Part shown: in pieces, positions 51,455 to 60,233 of the stretch | Layout of the letters: every line of letters starts with the position of its first letter | Numbering within the stretch: the stretch's first letter is position 1 | NCBI GenBank assembly: GCA_963703075.1 | Contig: OY969786.1 | Span: forward strand, 62,001 to 126,000 | Origin: Korobacter sp963703075 | Lineage (GTDB): Bacteria; Acidobacteriota; Terriglobia; Terriglobales; Acidobacteriaceae | Direction of reading: 5' to 3' | Length of the DNA stretch: 64,000 bases | Program-made: the position numbers and the translations under genes | Notes under the pieces: model-generated | Database searches by the model: none | What the model was told of the DNA's origin: nothing | What the model saw: the letters and a program-made list of their open reading frames with translations, nothing else

Positions 51455-52176
51455 AGCTGAACCTCGACGTCCTTCCGGGGCCGAACCGCAGGTTGTTTGT
51501 CGGCCGGCTCGCATAGTCCGAGTTCGGGGCCGATCTCCCTCACGTATCGCACCAGGCGCTTCTTCAAGGCCTCGCGTCCACGTACCAATCTTGATTTCAC
51601 CGTACCCAGGGAAGTTTCAGTAATCTCGGCTATCTGTTCGTACGACAACTCCTCGATATCGCGCAAGATTACCGCCGTACGGTACGGTTCCTGGAGGTTC
51701 TTGAGTTCGGCCTCCACCTTGGTCCGTACCTCGGAATGGAAGACATGCTCGAAGGGCGAATCGCCTGTCTCCACGAGCGTGTCCTTCAAAATCGCTGGTT
51801 GTGTGCGCTCTTCGCTCTCATGTCCAGCCTCGATGGAAGTCTCACGACTTTTGTGCCTGAACCACCAACGTCGCCGGTTCGAAGCTTCGTGCAGGGCAAT
51901 CCGATATATCCAGGTTTTCAGGCTGGACTGGGCGTTAAAACGCGCGATTCCGCGGTAAACCTTAATGAAAACTTCCTGGGTGGTATCGGCAGCGTCGGAG
52001 GGGTCGTCGAGGATGCGATAGACCAGGCTGTAGATGGGCTGGTGATATTGCGCAATTAACCAGGAATAGGCATCTTCCGAGCCAGCCTTCAGCTCGGCAA
52101 TGATGGATGCTTCTTCGTTGCGGATTGCTATCGCGCTCGCGAGATCGGACACAGAGGCACCCGCCATAACACTCAT
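51451..52176 (-). CDS. ECF RNA polymerase sigma factor (RpoE-like)
   Basis: The 241-aa protein has region 2 (YHQPIYSLVYRILDDPSDAADTTQEVF, seen as consecutive blocks; then LKTWIYRIALHEASNRRR). Region 4 follows (YRTAVILRDIEELSYEQIAEI, then GTVKSRLVRGREALKKRL). A longer-than-usual linker separates regions 2 and 4. GAGGTG precedes the ATG by 5 nt. The adjacent anti-sigma gene is translationally coupled. It probably controls an envelope-stress regulon and its own operon; I could not pick a self-promoter in the 162-nt gap. Confidence 0.93.
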   Translation of the reverse strand: MSVMAGASVSDLASAIAIRNEEASIIAELKAGSEDAYSWLIAQYHQPIYSLVYRILDDPSDAADTTQEVFIKVYRGIARFNAQSSLKTWIYRIALHEASNRRRWWFRHKSRETSIEAGHESEERTQPAILKDTLVETGDSPFEHVFHSEVRTKVEAELKNLQEPYRTAVILRDIEELSYEQIAEITETSLGTVKSRLVRGREALKKRLVRYVREIGPELGLCEPADKQPAVRPRKDVEVQL

Positions 52177-52338
52177 GGCGCCACCTCAATGATAATGCCA
52201 AACGGCTGCAGCAACAATGCTTGTGAGATCCGTCCGTAACCCCTGGAGGCTAACTCCGCACGCCGCTGCCCGCGCTTGTGCATACCTCTTTTGACACCAA
52301 GCGCCGGAACAAAGTTCCTTTGGGTATCGAGCCGGTAG

Positions 52339-53013
52339 CTATCCCTTCGGCGTGGCAGTCCCTGGATCGCTCGATCCGGAGGCAGGAGTGGCCGTAGGGG
52401 TGGCCGGTTTTGCGGCCGGTTTCTTCTTCTTGGGCTTCTTATCCGGCTCGCTATCGTCGATCACGATCTTCTTTGGGGACGCGCTGGTGGCGGTGGATTG
52501 GGCTGTGCGGGCCTGGGAACGGTACTGAGTTAACTCTGTCTGGGCCGATGCAGAAAGGGTGTCCATGCGGTCCGCCATACTGCGGCGGGCATTTTCGAGG
52601 CCTTGCAAATCGCGGGCCAGGGTATCGAAATCTTCACGGCTGCCAAAGGCGCCGGCGGTCTCGGTAAAGCGCGAGAAATATTCGTAAAGAACGTTCAAAT
52701 TGCGATAGAGCTTGAAATTGGCATTGAGATCCTGCGGCGCGGATCGCACCTTGGCAATGAGTTCGGGCAGGGCGGAGCTCATATTGCGCTGAATGGAATC
52801 GCTGTCACTCTGGGCGTTTTTCCTGGTGCCCCCGTCGGCTTTCCACTTCTCAATGCGCAGGTGCGAGATATCCGAAACGCTAATTCGCGCCGTTTGGTCG
52901 ATGGAGTCGAGGGTTGGGGAGACATCCGGCGAGGGCTGCTGGGCGACGCAAAAAAGAGCGGCCGACAGGAATAGAACGATCGAGGCACCCGTTCGGTAGA
53001 GGTTTCGGTACAT
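52339..53013 (-). CDS. Secreted protein of unknown function with Lys/Pro/Ala tail
   Basis: The 224-aa product has a signal peptide (SIVLFLSAALFCVA, cleavage about residue 25). A helical central region follows (MSSALPELIAKVRSAPQDLN, LYEYFSRFTETAGAF). The C-terminal tail of about 50 residues is rich in Lys, Pro, Ala and Thr. I do not recognise a family. It lies 162 nt upstream of the sigma factor gene on the same strand. A peptidoglycan- or surface-associated role is possible; no catalytic motif is visible. Confidence 0.7.
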   Translation of the reverse strand: MYRNLYRTGASIVLFLSAALFCVAQQPSPDVSPTLDSIDQTARISVSDISHLRIEKWKADGGTRKNAQSDSDSIQRNMSSALPELIAKVRSAPQDLNANFKLYRNLNVLYEYFSRFTETAGAFGSREDFDTLARDLQGLENARRSMADRMDTLSASAQTELTQYRSQARTAQSTATSASPKKIVIDDSEPDKKPKKKKPAAKPATPTATPASGSSDPGTATPKG

Positions 53014-53388
53014 GCTTGCTCCGTGAGGCTTAGACTGTCGAAAGCGGAATGGGTTGAGGCAAAAGCGAGCCGATGATCCCCGAGTTCAGCGCCTCAGATG
53101 ATATGCGTTGATTCAGGTTAACGCGAACGTCGGATGCAAGCAAAGCGGGATCCGGGCGAGGGGCATGGGTTCGCCATAGTGAGCATTCGGGTACACACAG
53201 TGAGTCATTTTCACCCGCCAGCGAAATCGTCAAAAAATAGAGGTATAGTGAGCGAGTCAAGCTAAGCCCCTAGCGGGTTAGAGCTTATGGCTTTTCAGGG
53301 CTGCGGCAGGGACCTTTGGCAACATTGTTGCGCTTATCTCCTGGCTGCTCGCTGAGCTGCGAACCCAAAATCATTGGATTTCTAACGA
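53014..53388. other. Divergent intergenic region
   Basis: These 375 nt separate the divergent secreted-protein gene and phosphoesterase gene. On the plus strand a good -10 (TATAGT, 53244-53249) is present without a recognisable -35. A 76-codon minus-strand frame at 53030-53260 has no protein-like features. Nothing else is supported. Confidence 0.4.
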
Positions 53389-54567
53389 ATGAAGCATCGC
53401 CGGTCGGTTTTAGCAGGTCTTTTCGCGGTTTTATTGGTTTCTGCCGGATGCCGGGGTCCGATGACCCCCGCCCAGTCAATTGGCCCGGGCACGGGAGGGA
53501 ATCCCATTTCGCCCGTGAAGCACTTGATTGTCCTGGTTTTACAGAACCACTCGTTCGATTCGATGTTCGCCACCTATACGGGTCTGGCGGACCCTCTGAA
53601 TCCTACCTCGCCGGGTTACACGCAACCGGGCGCGACCGGTGGAACGACTACGCCGTATCTTTTGACCGACCCGTTTCCCGCGGACATGCCCCACGGTTAC
53701 ACCTATTACCTGGGCAGCATTGACGGCGGCAAGATGGATGGTTTCGCGGTCACGGAAGGCACCAATGTATCGATGGGGCACTACGACAACACCATCGCGG
53801 GGGTGGACACCTTCTGGAACTACGCCGGCCAATTCTCGCTGGCCGACAATTTTTTTATGCCCGTCGTCGGTACGGAACCGAACCTGGCGGTGCTGATGGT
53901 GTCGGCGGCGGATACGGGAAACAACTATGGTATTCAGCCCATCTATGGTCCCTGCAACAAGCAGGATCCGGCAGCGGTGCCCTTAACGCAAAAGAACGTG
54001 GGCGATGAGATGAATTCCGCGGGCGTCACCTGGGGATGGTTCCAGGAAGAGTACGGAGTCTGCGGGCAGTATGTGGCGACGGAAAATCCCTTTCAGTACT
54101 TCACCACCACGCAGAACACGGCGAACTTGCTGGACATCACCAACTTCTACGCGCAGTTAGATAACGGCACGTTGCCTTCGGTTTCGTTCGTGAACCCCGG
54201 CGGCGGTCACAACTGCCATCCTGGTAATGACGCGATCACCACATGCGCCGCCTATTTCGACAAGCTCATGCAGGAGATCGAGGCTTCGCCGGTGTGGGCG
54301 GATTGCGCCGTCGTCGTGTATTGGGACGAGGGTGGAGGTTTTTACGATCACGTTCCTCCACCGACGGTAGGCGGCATTGCGGACGGAGTACGCATACCGA
54401 TGATGGTGATCTCGCCTTACGCCAAGACGGGTTACGTCTCGCACGTCCAAATGGACAACATCTCGATCCTGCGGTTCATTCAATGGAATTGGGGACTGCC
54501 TAGTCTCAACGCGCGGAATGCCGCGCCGGGCGCCTTGATTGAAATGCAAGATATGTTCACCTTCTAG
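53389..54567 (+). CDS. Exported phospholipase C/acid phosphatase-type phosphoesterase
   Basis: The 392-aa protein begins with a lipoprotein-type signal (LFAVLLVSAGCRG, lipobox Cys near residue 21). The phosphoesterase domain (PF04185-like) has VKHLIVLVLQNHSFDSMF with the nucleophile-side Asn/His/Ser cluster. Further on are PGGGHNCHPGND and VVYWDEGGGFYDHVPPP with metal ligands, and RIPMMVISPYAKTGYVSH. Relatives hydrolyse phosphate diesters or phospholipids outside the cell. It ends at a terminator and is probably monocistronic. Confidence 0.88.
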   Translation: MKHRRSVLAGLFAVLLVSAGCRGPMTPAQSIGPGTGGNPISPVKHLIVLVLQNHSFDSMFATYTGLADPLNPTSPGYTQPGATGGTTTPYLLTDPFPADMPHGYTYYLGSIDGGKMDGFAVTEGTNVSMGHYDNTIAGVDTFWNYAGQFSLADNFFMPVVGTEPNLAVLMVSAADTGNNYGIQPIYGPCNKQDPAAVPLTQKNVGDEMNSAGVTWGWFQEEYGVCGQYVATENPFQYFTTTQNTANLLDITNFYAQLDNGTLPSVSFVNPGGGHNCHPGNDAITTCAAYFDKLMQEIEASPVWADCAVVVYWDEGGGFYDHVPPPTVGGIADGVRIPMMVISPYAKTGYVSHVQMDNISILRFIQWNWGLPSLNARNAAPGALIEMQDMFTF

Positions 54568-54599
54568 CGATAACGCTGTACGAAGTGTTCTCTCTCCCA

Positions 54600-54626
54600 C
54601 GCGGCGCTTCCCGGCGTCGCGTTTTT
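54600..54626 (+). terminator. Rho-independent terminator after the phosphoesterase gene
   Basis: The stem CGCGGCGC/GCGTCGCG (one G-T wobble, loop TTCCCG) is followed by five T at 54622-54626. It lies about 33 nt past the stop at 54567. Confidence 0.75.
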
Positions 54627-54751
54627 ATGCGGATAAGCTACGAGGAAGCGGCGGAGATGGAGCGCGGTGTGTCCCTGGTCGTTTGACTCAGGCGAACGGG
54701 TGAGCGAGAATGAAACCAGTCGTGCTTCGGCACGATCCTTTCTTGAAGAGT

Positions 54752-54827
54752 GGGCCTGTGGCGCAGCTGGGAGCGCGCTTCCATGGCATGGAAGAGGTCG
54801 TCGGTTCGATCCCGACCAGGTCCACCA
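54752..54827 (+). tRNA. tRNA-Ala (anticodon GGC)
   Basis: The 76-nt cloverleaf has an acceptor stem GGGCCTG/CAGGTCC, D-stem GCGC/GCGC, anticodon stem CTTCC/GGAAG around loop ATGGCAT and T-stem GTCGG/CCGAC with TTCGATC. The anticodon is GGC (reads GCC and GCU). The 3' CCA is encoded. It lies between the phosphoesterase and amidohydrolase genes. Apparent open frames across it on both strands are artefacts of the tRNA. Confidence 0.96.
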
Positions 54828-55065
54828 ATAATCAATCTCCTTACAAATCACCAGGCCGTTGAGAAAATGACCGACGGCCGCAGCAAGCGCCCCACGTCCG
54901 CGCCGTCAAGCACTCCGCCCGCGCCAAACATGCCGAGGTCAAAGGCCGAGATCTTCGAAGACGCCCGCCGCATAACAGTGCGCGCAATTTCAGAGCGTCG
55001 CACGCGCTTTACTGCGCTGGGGTCCTCCTGTATGCTGCCGCGTATTCTTCACTCTGGGTCAAGGT

Positions 55066-56844
55066 ATGCTCCGGGTCTGCGTTAGTCTGCTGGTCGCACT
55101 CTTCTCTGCCGCCTCAACTCCCGCTCAACAGCAACCCGCGGATCGCGTCTTCCGTAACGGAGTCATTTTCACGGCCGACGCCCACCATTCGCAAAGCCAA
55201 GCGCTCGCGATTCGGGAAGGGAAGATCGTTTTTGTCGGAACTGACGACGAGGCGGCTTCATTCGTAGGCGAACGCACCAAGGTCACTGATCTTGATGGGC
55301 GCTTTTTGATGCCGGGGCTTATTGATGGGCACATGCATCCCCTCGAAGGCGGACTCGAGTTGCAGAAGTGCGGCCTCCGTTATGAACCAATCACGGTTCC
55401 CGAGATGCAAAGGAGGATACAAGCGTGCCTGGATGCGACGAAGGACCAGGAACCTAACGGTTGGATGGAGGTCGTGAGTTGGTTTCAGGAAGGCATGCTT
55501 CCCGCCGGTACGAAAACGACCCGCGCTACACTCGATTCTCTCCATACCACTCGGCCAATCATTGTGCGTTCTTCGTTTGGACACACAGTCCTGGCAAATA
55601 CGCGCGCACTCGCACTGGCAAGAATCAACAAGGACAGCCCCGAGCCGCTGGGTGGAAAGATATGGAGGGACGCGAATGGCAACCCTACCGGGCTACTGGA
55701 AGATAAAGCGTTCGATATTTTCTCCAGCCTGCTTCCGGTCCCAAGTACAGAGCAAAATATCCACGCCGCCGAATTTGCATTGAAGGAGATGAATGCGCAG
55801 GGGGTCACGACGTTTCTCGATGCGGACGCCCCCGACGAAAGCATGTCGTCCTTCACGGAACTGCAGCACCGGGGCCAACTCACGGCACGAGCTCATTTCG
55901 CGCCGCAGATCTTTCCTCAAGAGGGAAGTGATCCCGAGCGCGCGGTGGCCAAGATCATCGGTTTCGCAAAACGCTTCGACCAGGGCCCGCTGCGGGTAGA
56001 GCCGGGGATCACAGTGCGGAATGCCAAACTCTATCTCGATGGAGTGATCGCCGCGCCTGCGCTTACTGGCAATATGCTTCAACCCTATTATGTGAGCGTC
56101 GGAACAGGTGCCCAGGCCCACTGGGTGCCTGGCCAGAGCCGCGGCCCGGATGTTTACTTCCAACAGAAGTCGTTGTCAGAGGTTCTTATTCGTCTCGCAG
56201 TCAACGGTATTGACCCTCATATGCACGTGGACGGTGACGGCGCGGTGCACGCGGCTTTGCAAGGTGTCGAAGCAATGCGCGCCGCTATCGGTAAGCGAGA
56301 TATACGGCCCGGGCTTGCGCATTGCGAGATCGTAGACCCTGCGGATTTCGGGCGCTTCCGAGAGCTGGAGGCACTGCCCGTGCTGTCCTTCCAATGGGAA
56401 AAGCCTGCGGGCGACACCGTGGGACTCACGAACTACTTTGGACCGGAACGGATGAAGATCCTGGAACCGGCGGGTCTTCTGGCTAACGAAGGAGCGCGAA
56501 TCGCGTTCGGGAGCGATTGGCCCGTAGATCCGCTCGACGAGTGGTTTGCATTAAAAGTGGGCGTCACCCGAACGAACGCGCCCAGTGCCGCCCCGGAATA
56601 CCGTGACCGGCTCGGCAAAGATCCGGGACTTTCGCCAGAAGCTGTCCTCCGTGCGGCTACGATTGACGCCGCCTATGAGCTGCATCAGGATCACGAAACC
56701 GGATCGCTGGAGAGCGGCAAGTTTGCAGACCTCATTGTTCTAGATCGCAACCCTCTGCAGATCGCACCAGAAGATATTGCTAAGGTGAGAGTTTTAGAGA
56801 CGGTGCTCGGGGGCACCACTGTCTACAAAGCCAATCACCCGTAA
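55066..56844 (+). CDS. Secreted amidohydrolase (family 3, YtcJ-like)
   Basis: The 592-aa protein has a signal peptide (VCVSLLVALFSAASTPAQ) and a metal-dependent amidohydrolase fold. The opening beta-sandwich VFRNGVIFTADAHH leads to the metal motif GLIDGHMHP (HxH). Later come MHVDGDGAVHAAL with the next His, IAFGSDWPVDP with the metal Asp, and the closing ESGKFADLIVLDRNP. It probably hydrolyses an amide or cyclic amide of unknown identity outside the cytoplasm. It is 254 nt upstream of the LacI gene and may not belong to the catabolic unit. Confidence 0.88.
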   Translation: MLRVCVSLLVALFSAASTPAQQQPADRVFRNGVIFTADAHHSQSQALAIREGKIVFVGTDDEAASFVGERTKVTDLDGRFLMPGLIDGHMHPLEGGLELQKCGLRYEPITVPEMQRRIQACLDATKDQEPNGWMEVVSWFQEGMLPAGTKTTRATLDSLHTTRPIIVRSSFGHTVLANTRALALARINKDSPEPLGGKIWRDANGNPTGLLEDKAFDIFSSLLPVPSTEQNIHAAEFALKEMNAQGVTTFLDADAPDESMSSFTELQHRGQLTARAHFAPQIFPQEGSDPERAVAKIIGFAKRFDQGPLRVEPGITVRNAKLYLDGVIAAPALTGNMLQPYYVSVGTGAQAHWVPGQSRGPDVYFQQKSLSEVLIRLAVNGIDPHMHVDGDGAVHAALQGVEAMRAAIGKRDIRPGLAHCEIVDPADFGRFRELEALPVLSFQWEKPAGDTVGLTNYFGPERMKILEPAGLLANEGARIAFGSDWPVDPLDEWFALKVGVTRTNAPSAAPEYRDRLGKDPGLSPEAVLRAATIDAAYELHQDHETGSLESGKFADLIVLDRNPLQIAPEDIAKVRVLETVLGGTTVYKANHP

Positions 56845-56952
56845 ATGGCGGGGCGAGTCTCAGCTGATAACCGCCTGCCAATAGTTCTGAATATCCTGGC
56901 TGAGGCGCAACGATGCGGAAGGGAACCGTCAATACTGCATTCCGCAAGCGGC

Positions 56953-56981
56953 TTGACTGAGATTTTTCGAGCTGCTACTTT
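56953..56981 (+). promoter_or_regulatory. Weak promoter candidate upstream of the LacI regulator
   Basis: TTGACT (56953-56958, 5 of 6) is followed after 17 nt by TACTTT (56976-56981, 3 of 6). It is the best pair in the 254-nt gap, but the -10 is poor. Confidence 0.3.
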
Positions 56982-57098
56982 CGACAAGATTTCCAGTACT
57001 CTTCCTGTTTGACGGAATTTGTGTCAACAAGGGGCTTCCTCCATCTTTAATCATTCCGCCTCATGCGTCACGAATACTGAATTTCGAGACTAGAAGCC

Positions 57099-58100
57099 AT
57101 GGCCCATACGATGGAGGAAGTGGCGAAGCTTGCAGGTGTTTCTCCGACAACGGTTTCGCGTGTTTTGAGTAAGAACCCGAACATCTCTGCAGCCACAGTC
57201 AGCAGAGTGATGTCGGCTGTCGAAAAGCTTCAGTACCACCCGAACGTGCATGCACGGCGCCTGGCTATCGGGAAAAGCGATCTCTTCGGACTCGTCATTT
57301 CCGAGATTGCAAACCCGTTTTTTGCGGAAATCATACGCGGGTTTCAGGCTGCAGCCTGGGACCGCGGCTTTGACGTTTTGTTGCTCAACACCGAGTACGA
57401 TGAGAAACGCGCCGACGCGGTCGTCGAAAAGCTAATCGCAAATTCAGTGCGTGGTGTGGGGGTGATCACTTCTTCCCTCAACGACAGCGTGATCTCCAAC
57501 TTGACCGATAAGGGGATTGCGGTGGCGACCCTGAATCCCGTACCGACAGGCCGTCTGGTGAGCACGGTTACGATCAACTACGAGCGCGGGTTGGTCCAGG
57601 CGATCGCTCATGTCGCCTCCCTTGGTCACCGTCGTGCCGCAGTAATCGCGGGACCGGGAACAAATCGCACGGCTTCGCTCATTCAGCAGGTTCTGGTCGA
57701 GGGATTGCGGCAGAAGGGGCTAGAGCCAACGGCTGTGACTCACAGCGATTATCACTTCGATTCGGGCGCGTCAGCGGTGCAATCGATTCTATCTGTAAGA
57801 AATCCACCGACCGTGATTTTCTGTGGGAGCGATTTGATCGCGATGGGCGCAATCATTGCTTTGGAAGAAGCAGGTCTCAACGTTCCGAATGATATCTCGA
57901 TCGTCGGTATTGATGATCTTCCATTCTCATTTCTCGTCCGACCGGCACTCACCACGATTCGGGTTCCCCGTGACGAGTTGGGCCAGATGGCCTTCGCGGC
58001 ACTCGACAAGATGCTGAAGCTAAAAAGGCAGAAAGGCATCGGGCACGTGGTTGAGACAGAACTCGTTGTCCGGAAGTCGACGGCCCCGCGGCCGAGGTAA
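57099..58100 (+). CDS. LacI family transcriptional regulator
   Basis: The 333-aa protein has the N-terminal LacI helix-turn-helix (MEEVAKLAGVSPTTVSRVLS) and hinge (KLQYHPNVHARRLA). A periplasmic-binding-like sugar-sensing domain follows (DLFGLVISEIANPFFAEI, then GIDDLPFSFLVRPALTTIRVP). It probably represses the adjoining isomerase-hydrolase-dehydratase genes until a sugar or sugar acid binds. A candidate operator-like inverted repeat lies at 58163-58179, between this gene and the next. Confidence 0.92.
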   Translation: MAHTMEEVAKLAGVSPTTVSRVLSKNPNISAATVSRVMSAVEKLQYHPNVHARRLAIGKSDLFGLVISEIANPFFAEIIRGFQAAAWDRGFDVLLLNTEYDEKRADAVVEKLIANSVRGVGVITSSLNDSVISNLTDKGIAVATLNPVPTGRLVSTVTINYERGLVQAIAHVASLGHRRAAVIAGPGTNRTASLIQQVLVEGLRQKGLEPTAVTHSDYHFDSGASAVQSILSVRNPPTVIFCGSDLIAMGAIIALEEAGLNVPNDISIVGIDDLPFSFLVRPALTTIRVPRDELGQMAFAALDKMLKLKRQKGIGHVVETELVVRKSTAPRPR

Positions 58101-58162
58101 AGAAGCGATCCCAGAGGGCAGAGGCTTCAATCCCGAGGCACTGCGGCGTTTATGCAAGCCCT

Positions 58163-58203
58163 TGCAGAAATCGTTTGCATTGAATTGAACAGCGCGTTAT
58201 CTT
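58163..58203 (+). promoter_or_regulatory. Candidate operator overlapping a promoter before the isomerase gene
   Basis: TGCAGAAATCGTTTGCA (58163-58179) is an imperfect 17-nt inverted repeat with 5 of 8 pairs, ending in the CGTTTGCA half-site style of LacI-family operators. It overlaps TTGCAT (58175-58180), which is 17 nt from TATCTT (58198-58203). Both elements are weak matches. Confidence 0.3.
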
Positions 58204-58261
58204 GGGCTGTCCAACAGAGAAACGCTCCTGTTGGATACATCTTGTGCCGAGGATTGTTCGT

Positions 58262-59365
58262 TTGCCCATCCCATCCTCTTACCCGACGGACAGCTTACTG
58301 GCGTTCGAGATCGCGCAGCAGCCGGAACTATGGCCGACCACACTGGATCGGGTGCAGGTGTCGATATCGGAAGAAGCTAAGACCTCTGGGCCAGTGATTC
58401 TCGCGGGAGCCGGCACGTCGGCCTACGCCGCAGCTGCGATCGCCGAATCGTGGCCGGCAGCGTGCGCCATTCCCACCACCGATCTCCTGCTTCAGTCGGC
58501 TGCAGAACTAGAGGCGGCGCTGCCTTTTTTGCGGAAAGGCGGGCTTTTGATTTCCCTAGCGCGCTCCGGCGATAGCCCAGAAAGCACCGCCGTGGTTGCG
58601 AAGTTCCAGAGGCTCTTTCCGCGTGTAGGTCATCTCGCGATTGTCTGCAATCCTGATGGGCGACTGGCTCATATGCCTGACGTTAAGGTCATCTTGCTCG
58701 ATCCTCGAACCAATGACCGAAGTCTCGCGATGACCGGCTCTTTCTCGAACCTGGCACTTGCCGGAATGGCATTAGAGCACCGTACCCGCTTGCATGAGGA
58801 GATCCACGGCGTTTGTCGACGGGTCGCCGAGATTCTGCGGCAGTCGAATGATGCGATGGCGGAGATCTCCCGGTCGTGTGGTGATCGCATCGTGATTCTG
58901 AGCTCTTCGATGCACGCGTTGACTAAGGAAGCAGCCCTCAAAATCATAGAACTCACGGACGGCCGCGTGATGGCTCTGCCCGAAACGTTTCTCGGTCTTC
59001 GACACGGCGCTGTAGGATTTCTTCGCGAAGACACTCCGGTGGTGTGTTTTCTGTCGTCCGATTCCCGCAAACGAGTGTATGAACTCGACCTGATTGAAGA
59101 TCTCAGAGGTAAGGGTCTGGGAAGGCTCGTGGTGATCGGCAACGATGCTGGGTTGGCGTTATCACGCGACTGGTTTATTCCGGCGACGGCCCCAAATTTG
59201 CCGGATGGCCTTCGTACTCCCTTCGAGATTCCGTTGGCACAGTTGCTGGCCTATCACTTGAGTCTTGCCGTGAACGTGGATCCCGACAACCCGAGTCCTC
59301 AAGGAACCATTACACGGGTGGTAAGGCCGTTCCGACTTCATCCGGAAGCGGATGTGGCATCGTGA
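58262..59365 (+). CDS. agaS: AgaS-type SIS-domain sugar-phosphate isomerase/deaminase
   Basis: The 367-aa protein probably starts at TTG 58262, preceded 9 nt upstream by GAGG; the frame is open to an ATG at 58202. The opening LLAFEIAQQPELWPTTL is typical of AgaS. Two SIS domains follow: GAGTSAYAAAAIAESW and SLARSGDSPEST in the first, SSSMHALTKEAALKIIELTDG in the second. Family members isomerise or deaminate amino-sugar phosphates such as galactosamine-6-phosphate. The gene overlaps the FAH gene by 4 nt, so the two steps are coupled. The real substrate is not known. Confidence 0.85.
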   Translation: MPIPSSYPTDSLLAFEIAQQPELWPTTLDRVQVSISEEAKTSGPVILAGAGTSAYAAAAIAESWPAACAIPTTDLLLQSAAELEAALPFLRKGGLLISLARSGDSPESTAVVAKFQRLFPRVGHLAIVCNPDGRLAHMPDVKVILLDPRTNDRSLAMTGSFSNLALAGMALEHRTRLHEEIHGVCRRVAEILRQSNDAMAEISRSCGDRIVILSSSMHALTKEAALKIIELTDGRVMALPETFLGLRHGAVGFLREDTPVVCFLSSDSRKRVYELDLIEDLRGKGLGRLVVIGNDAGLALSRDWFIPATAPNLPDGLRTPFEIPLAQLLAYHLSLAVNVDPDNPSPQGTITRVVRPFRLHPEADVAS

Positions 59366-60213
59366 GGTTCGTGCGTTACGGTGCGGTCGGCGAGGAAAAG
59401 CCCGGAGTTCTCGACGAGTCCGGACGAATCCGCGACCTCTCGGCGCAGGTTACAGACATCGGGGGCCGAACGCTCTTGCGGCCTGCAATGACTCGACTAC
59501 GGGAGTTGGAGGTCGAGAGACTGCCTCTGGTTGGCGGTGAACCCCGCTTGGGCGCCTGTGTGGCATCCATTGGAAAAGTCATTTGTATTGGTCTCAACTA
59601 TTCGGACCACGCCGCTGAGGCCAACATGGTGATCCCGCCAGAACCGATCGTCTTCATGAAGGCAACCTCGGCGGTGACTGGACCCAACGATAATGTCGAG
59701 ATCCCACAGGAGGCCACGAAGTGCGACTGGGAGGGGGAACTTGGAGTGGTGATTGGTGCCCCCGCGAAGTATGTCAGCCCAGAGAGGGCGCTCGACCACG
59801 TCGCCGGCTACTGCATCATCAACGACCTCTCAGAGAGGACCTTCCAGTTCGACCATCAGGGACAGTGGACGAAGGGCAAATCGCACGACACCTTCGCCCC
59901 GATAGGACCGTGGCTGGTAACTCCGGATGAGGTGCCCGACCCGCAGAACCTCTGGATCAAGTTGGATGTGAACGGTCGTCGCTACCAGGACGGGTCGACG
60001 GCGACAATGGTTTATACCGTCCCCTTTCTGATCGCTTACCTTTCCCGATTTATGTCCTTGCAGCCTGGGGATGTTATTGCGACGGGAACGCCTCCGGGGG
60101 TTGGCATGGGCCAGAAGCCGCCGGTCTTTTTAAAAGCTGGAGACCGAATCTCGCTCGCTATCGAAGGCCTGGGAGAGCAGCACCAGTTAGTTACGTCGCC
60201 ACACCAGGGATGA
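59362..60213 (+). CDS. Fumarylacetoacetate hydrolase family protein
   Basis: The 283-aa protein starts at a GTG (59362) overlapping the previous stop (GTGA). The FAH core has ICIGLNYSDHAAEANM, EPIVFMKATSAVTGPND and the metal ligands in CDWEGELGVVIG (Glu-Glu-Asp type). SERTFQFDHQGQWTKGKSHDTFAPIGPW and ATGTPPGVGMGQKP follow in consecutive blocks. Relatives hydrolyse or dehydrate 2-keto-3-deoxy sugar acids and diketo acids. With the dehydratase next door, a 2-keto-3-deoxy-sugar-acid intermediate is the most likely substrate. Confidence 0.88.
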   Translation: MRFVRYGAVGEEKPGVLDESGRIRDLSAQVTDIGGRTLLRPAMTRLRELEVERLPLVGGEPRLGACVASIGKVICIGLNYSDHAAEANMVIPPEPIVFMKATSAVTGPNDNVEIPQEATKCDWEGELGVVIGAPAKYVSPERALDHVAGYCIINDLSERTFQFDHQGQWTKGKSHDTFAPIGPWLVTPDEVPDPQNLWIKLDVNGRRYQDGSTATMVYTVPFLIAYLSRFMSLQPGDVIATGTPPGVGMGQKPPVFLKAGDRISLAIEGLGEQHQLVTSPHQG

Positions 60214-60233
60214 GGGACCGCGAGGAGCCCACT

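Noticed and set aside
53030..53260. 76-codon minus-strand frame upstream of the phosphoesterase
   Set aside because: No ribosome-binding site, motif or operon context; it lies in a divergent promoter region.
54564..54851. 95-codon and 65-codon minus-strand frames across the tRNA-Ala gene
   Set aside because: They translate the antisense of the tRNA, a well-known source of false proteins, and the cloverleaf is perfect.
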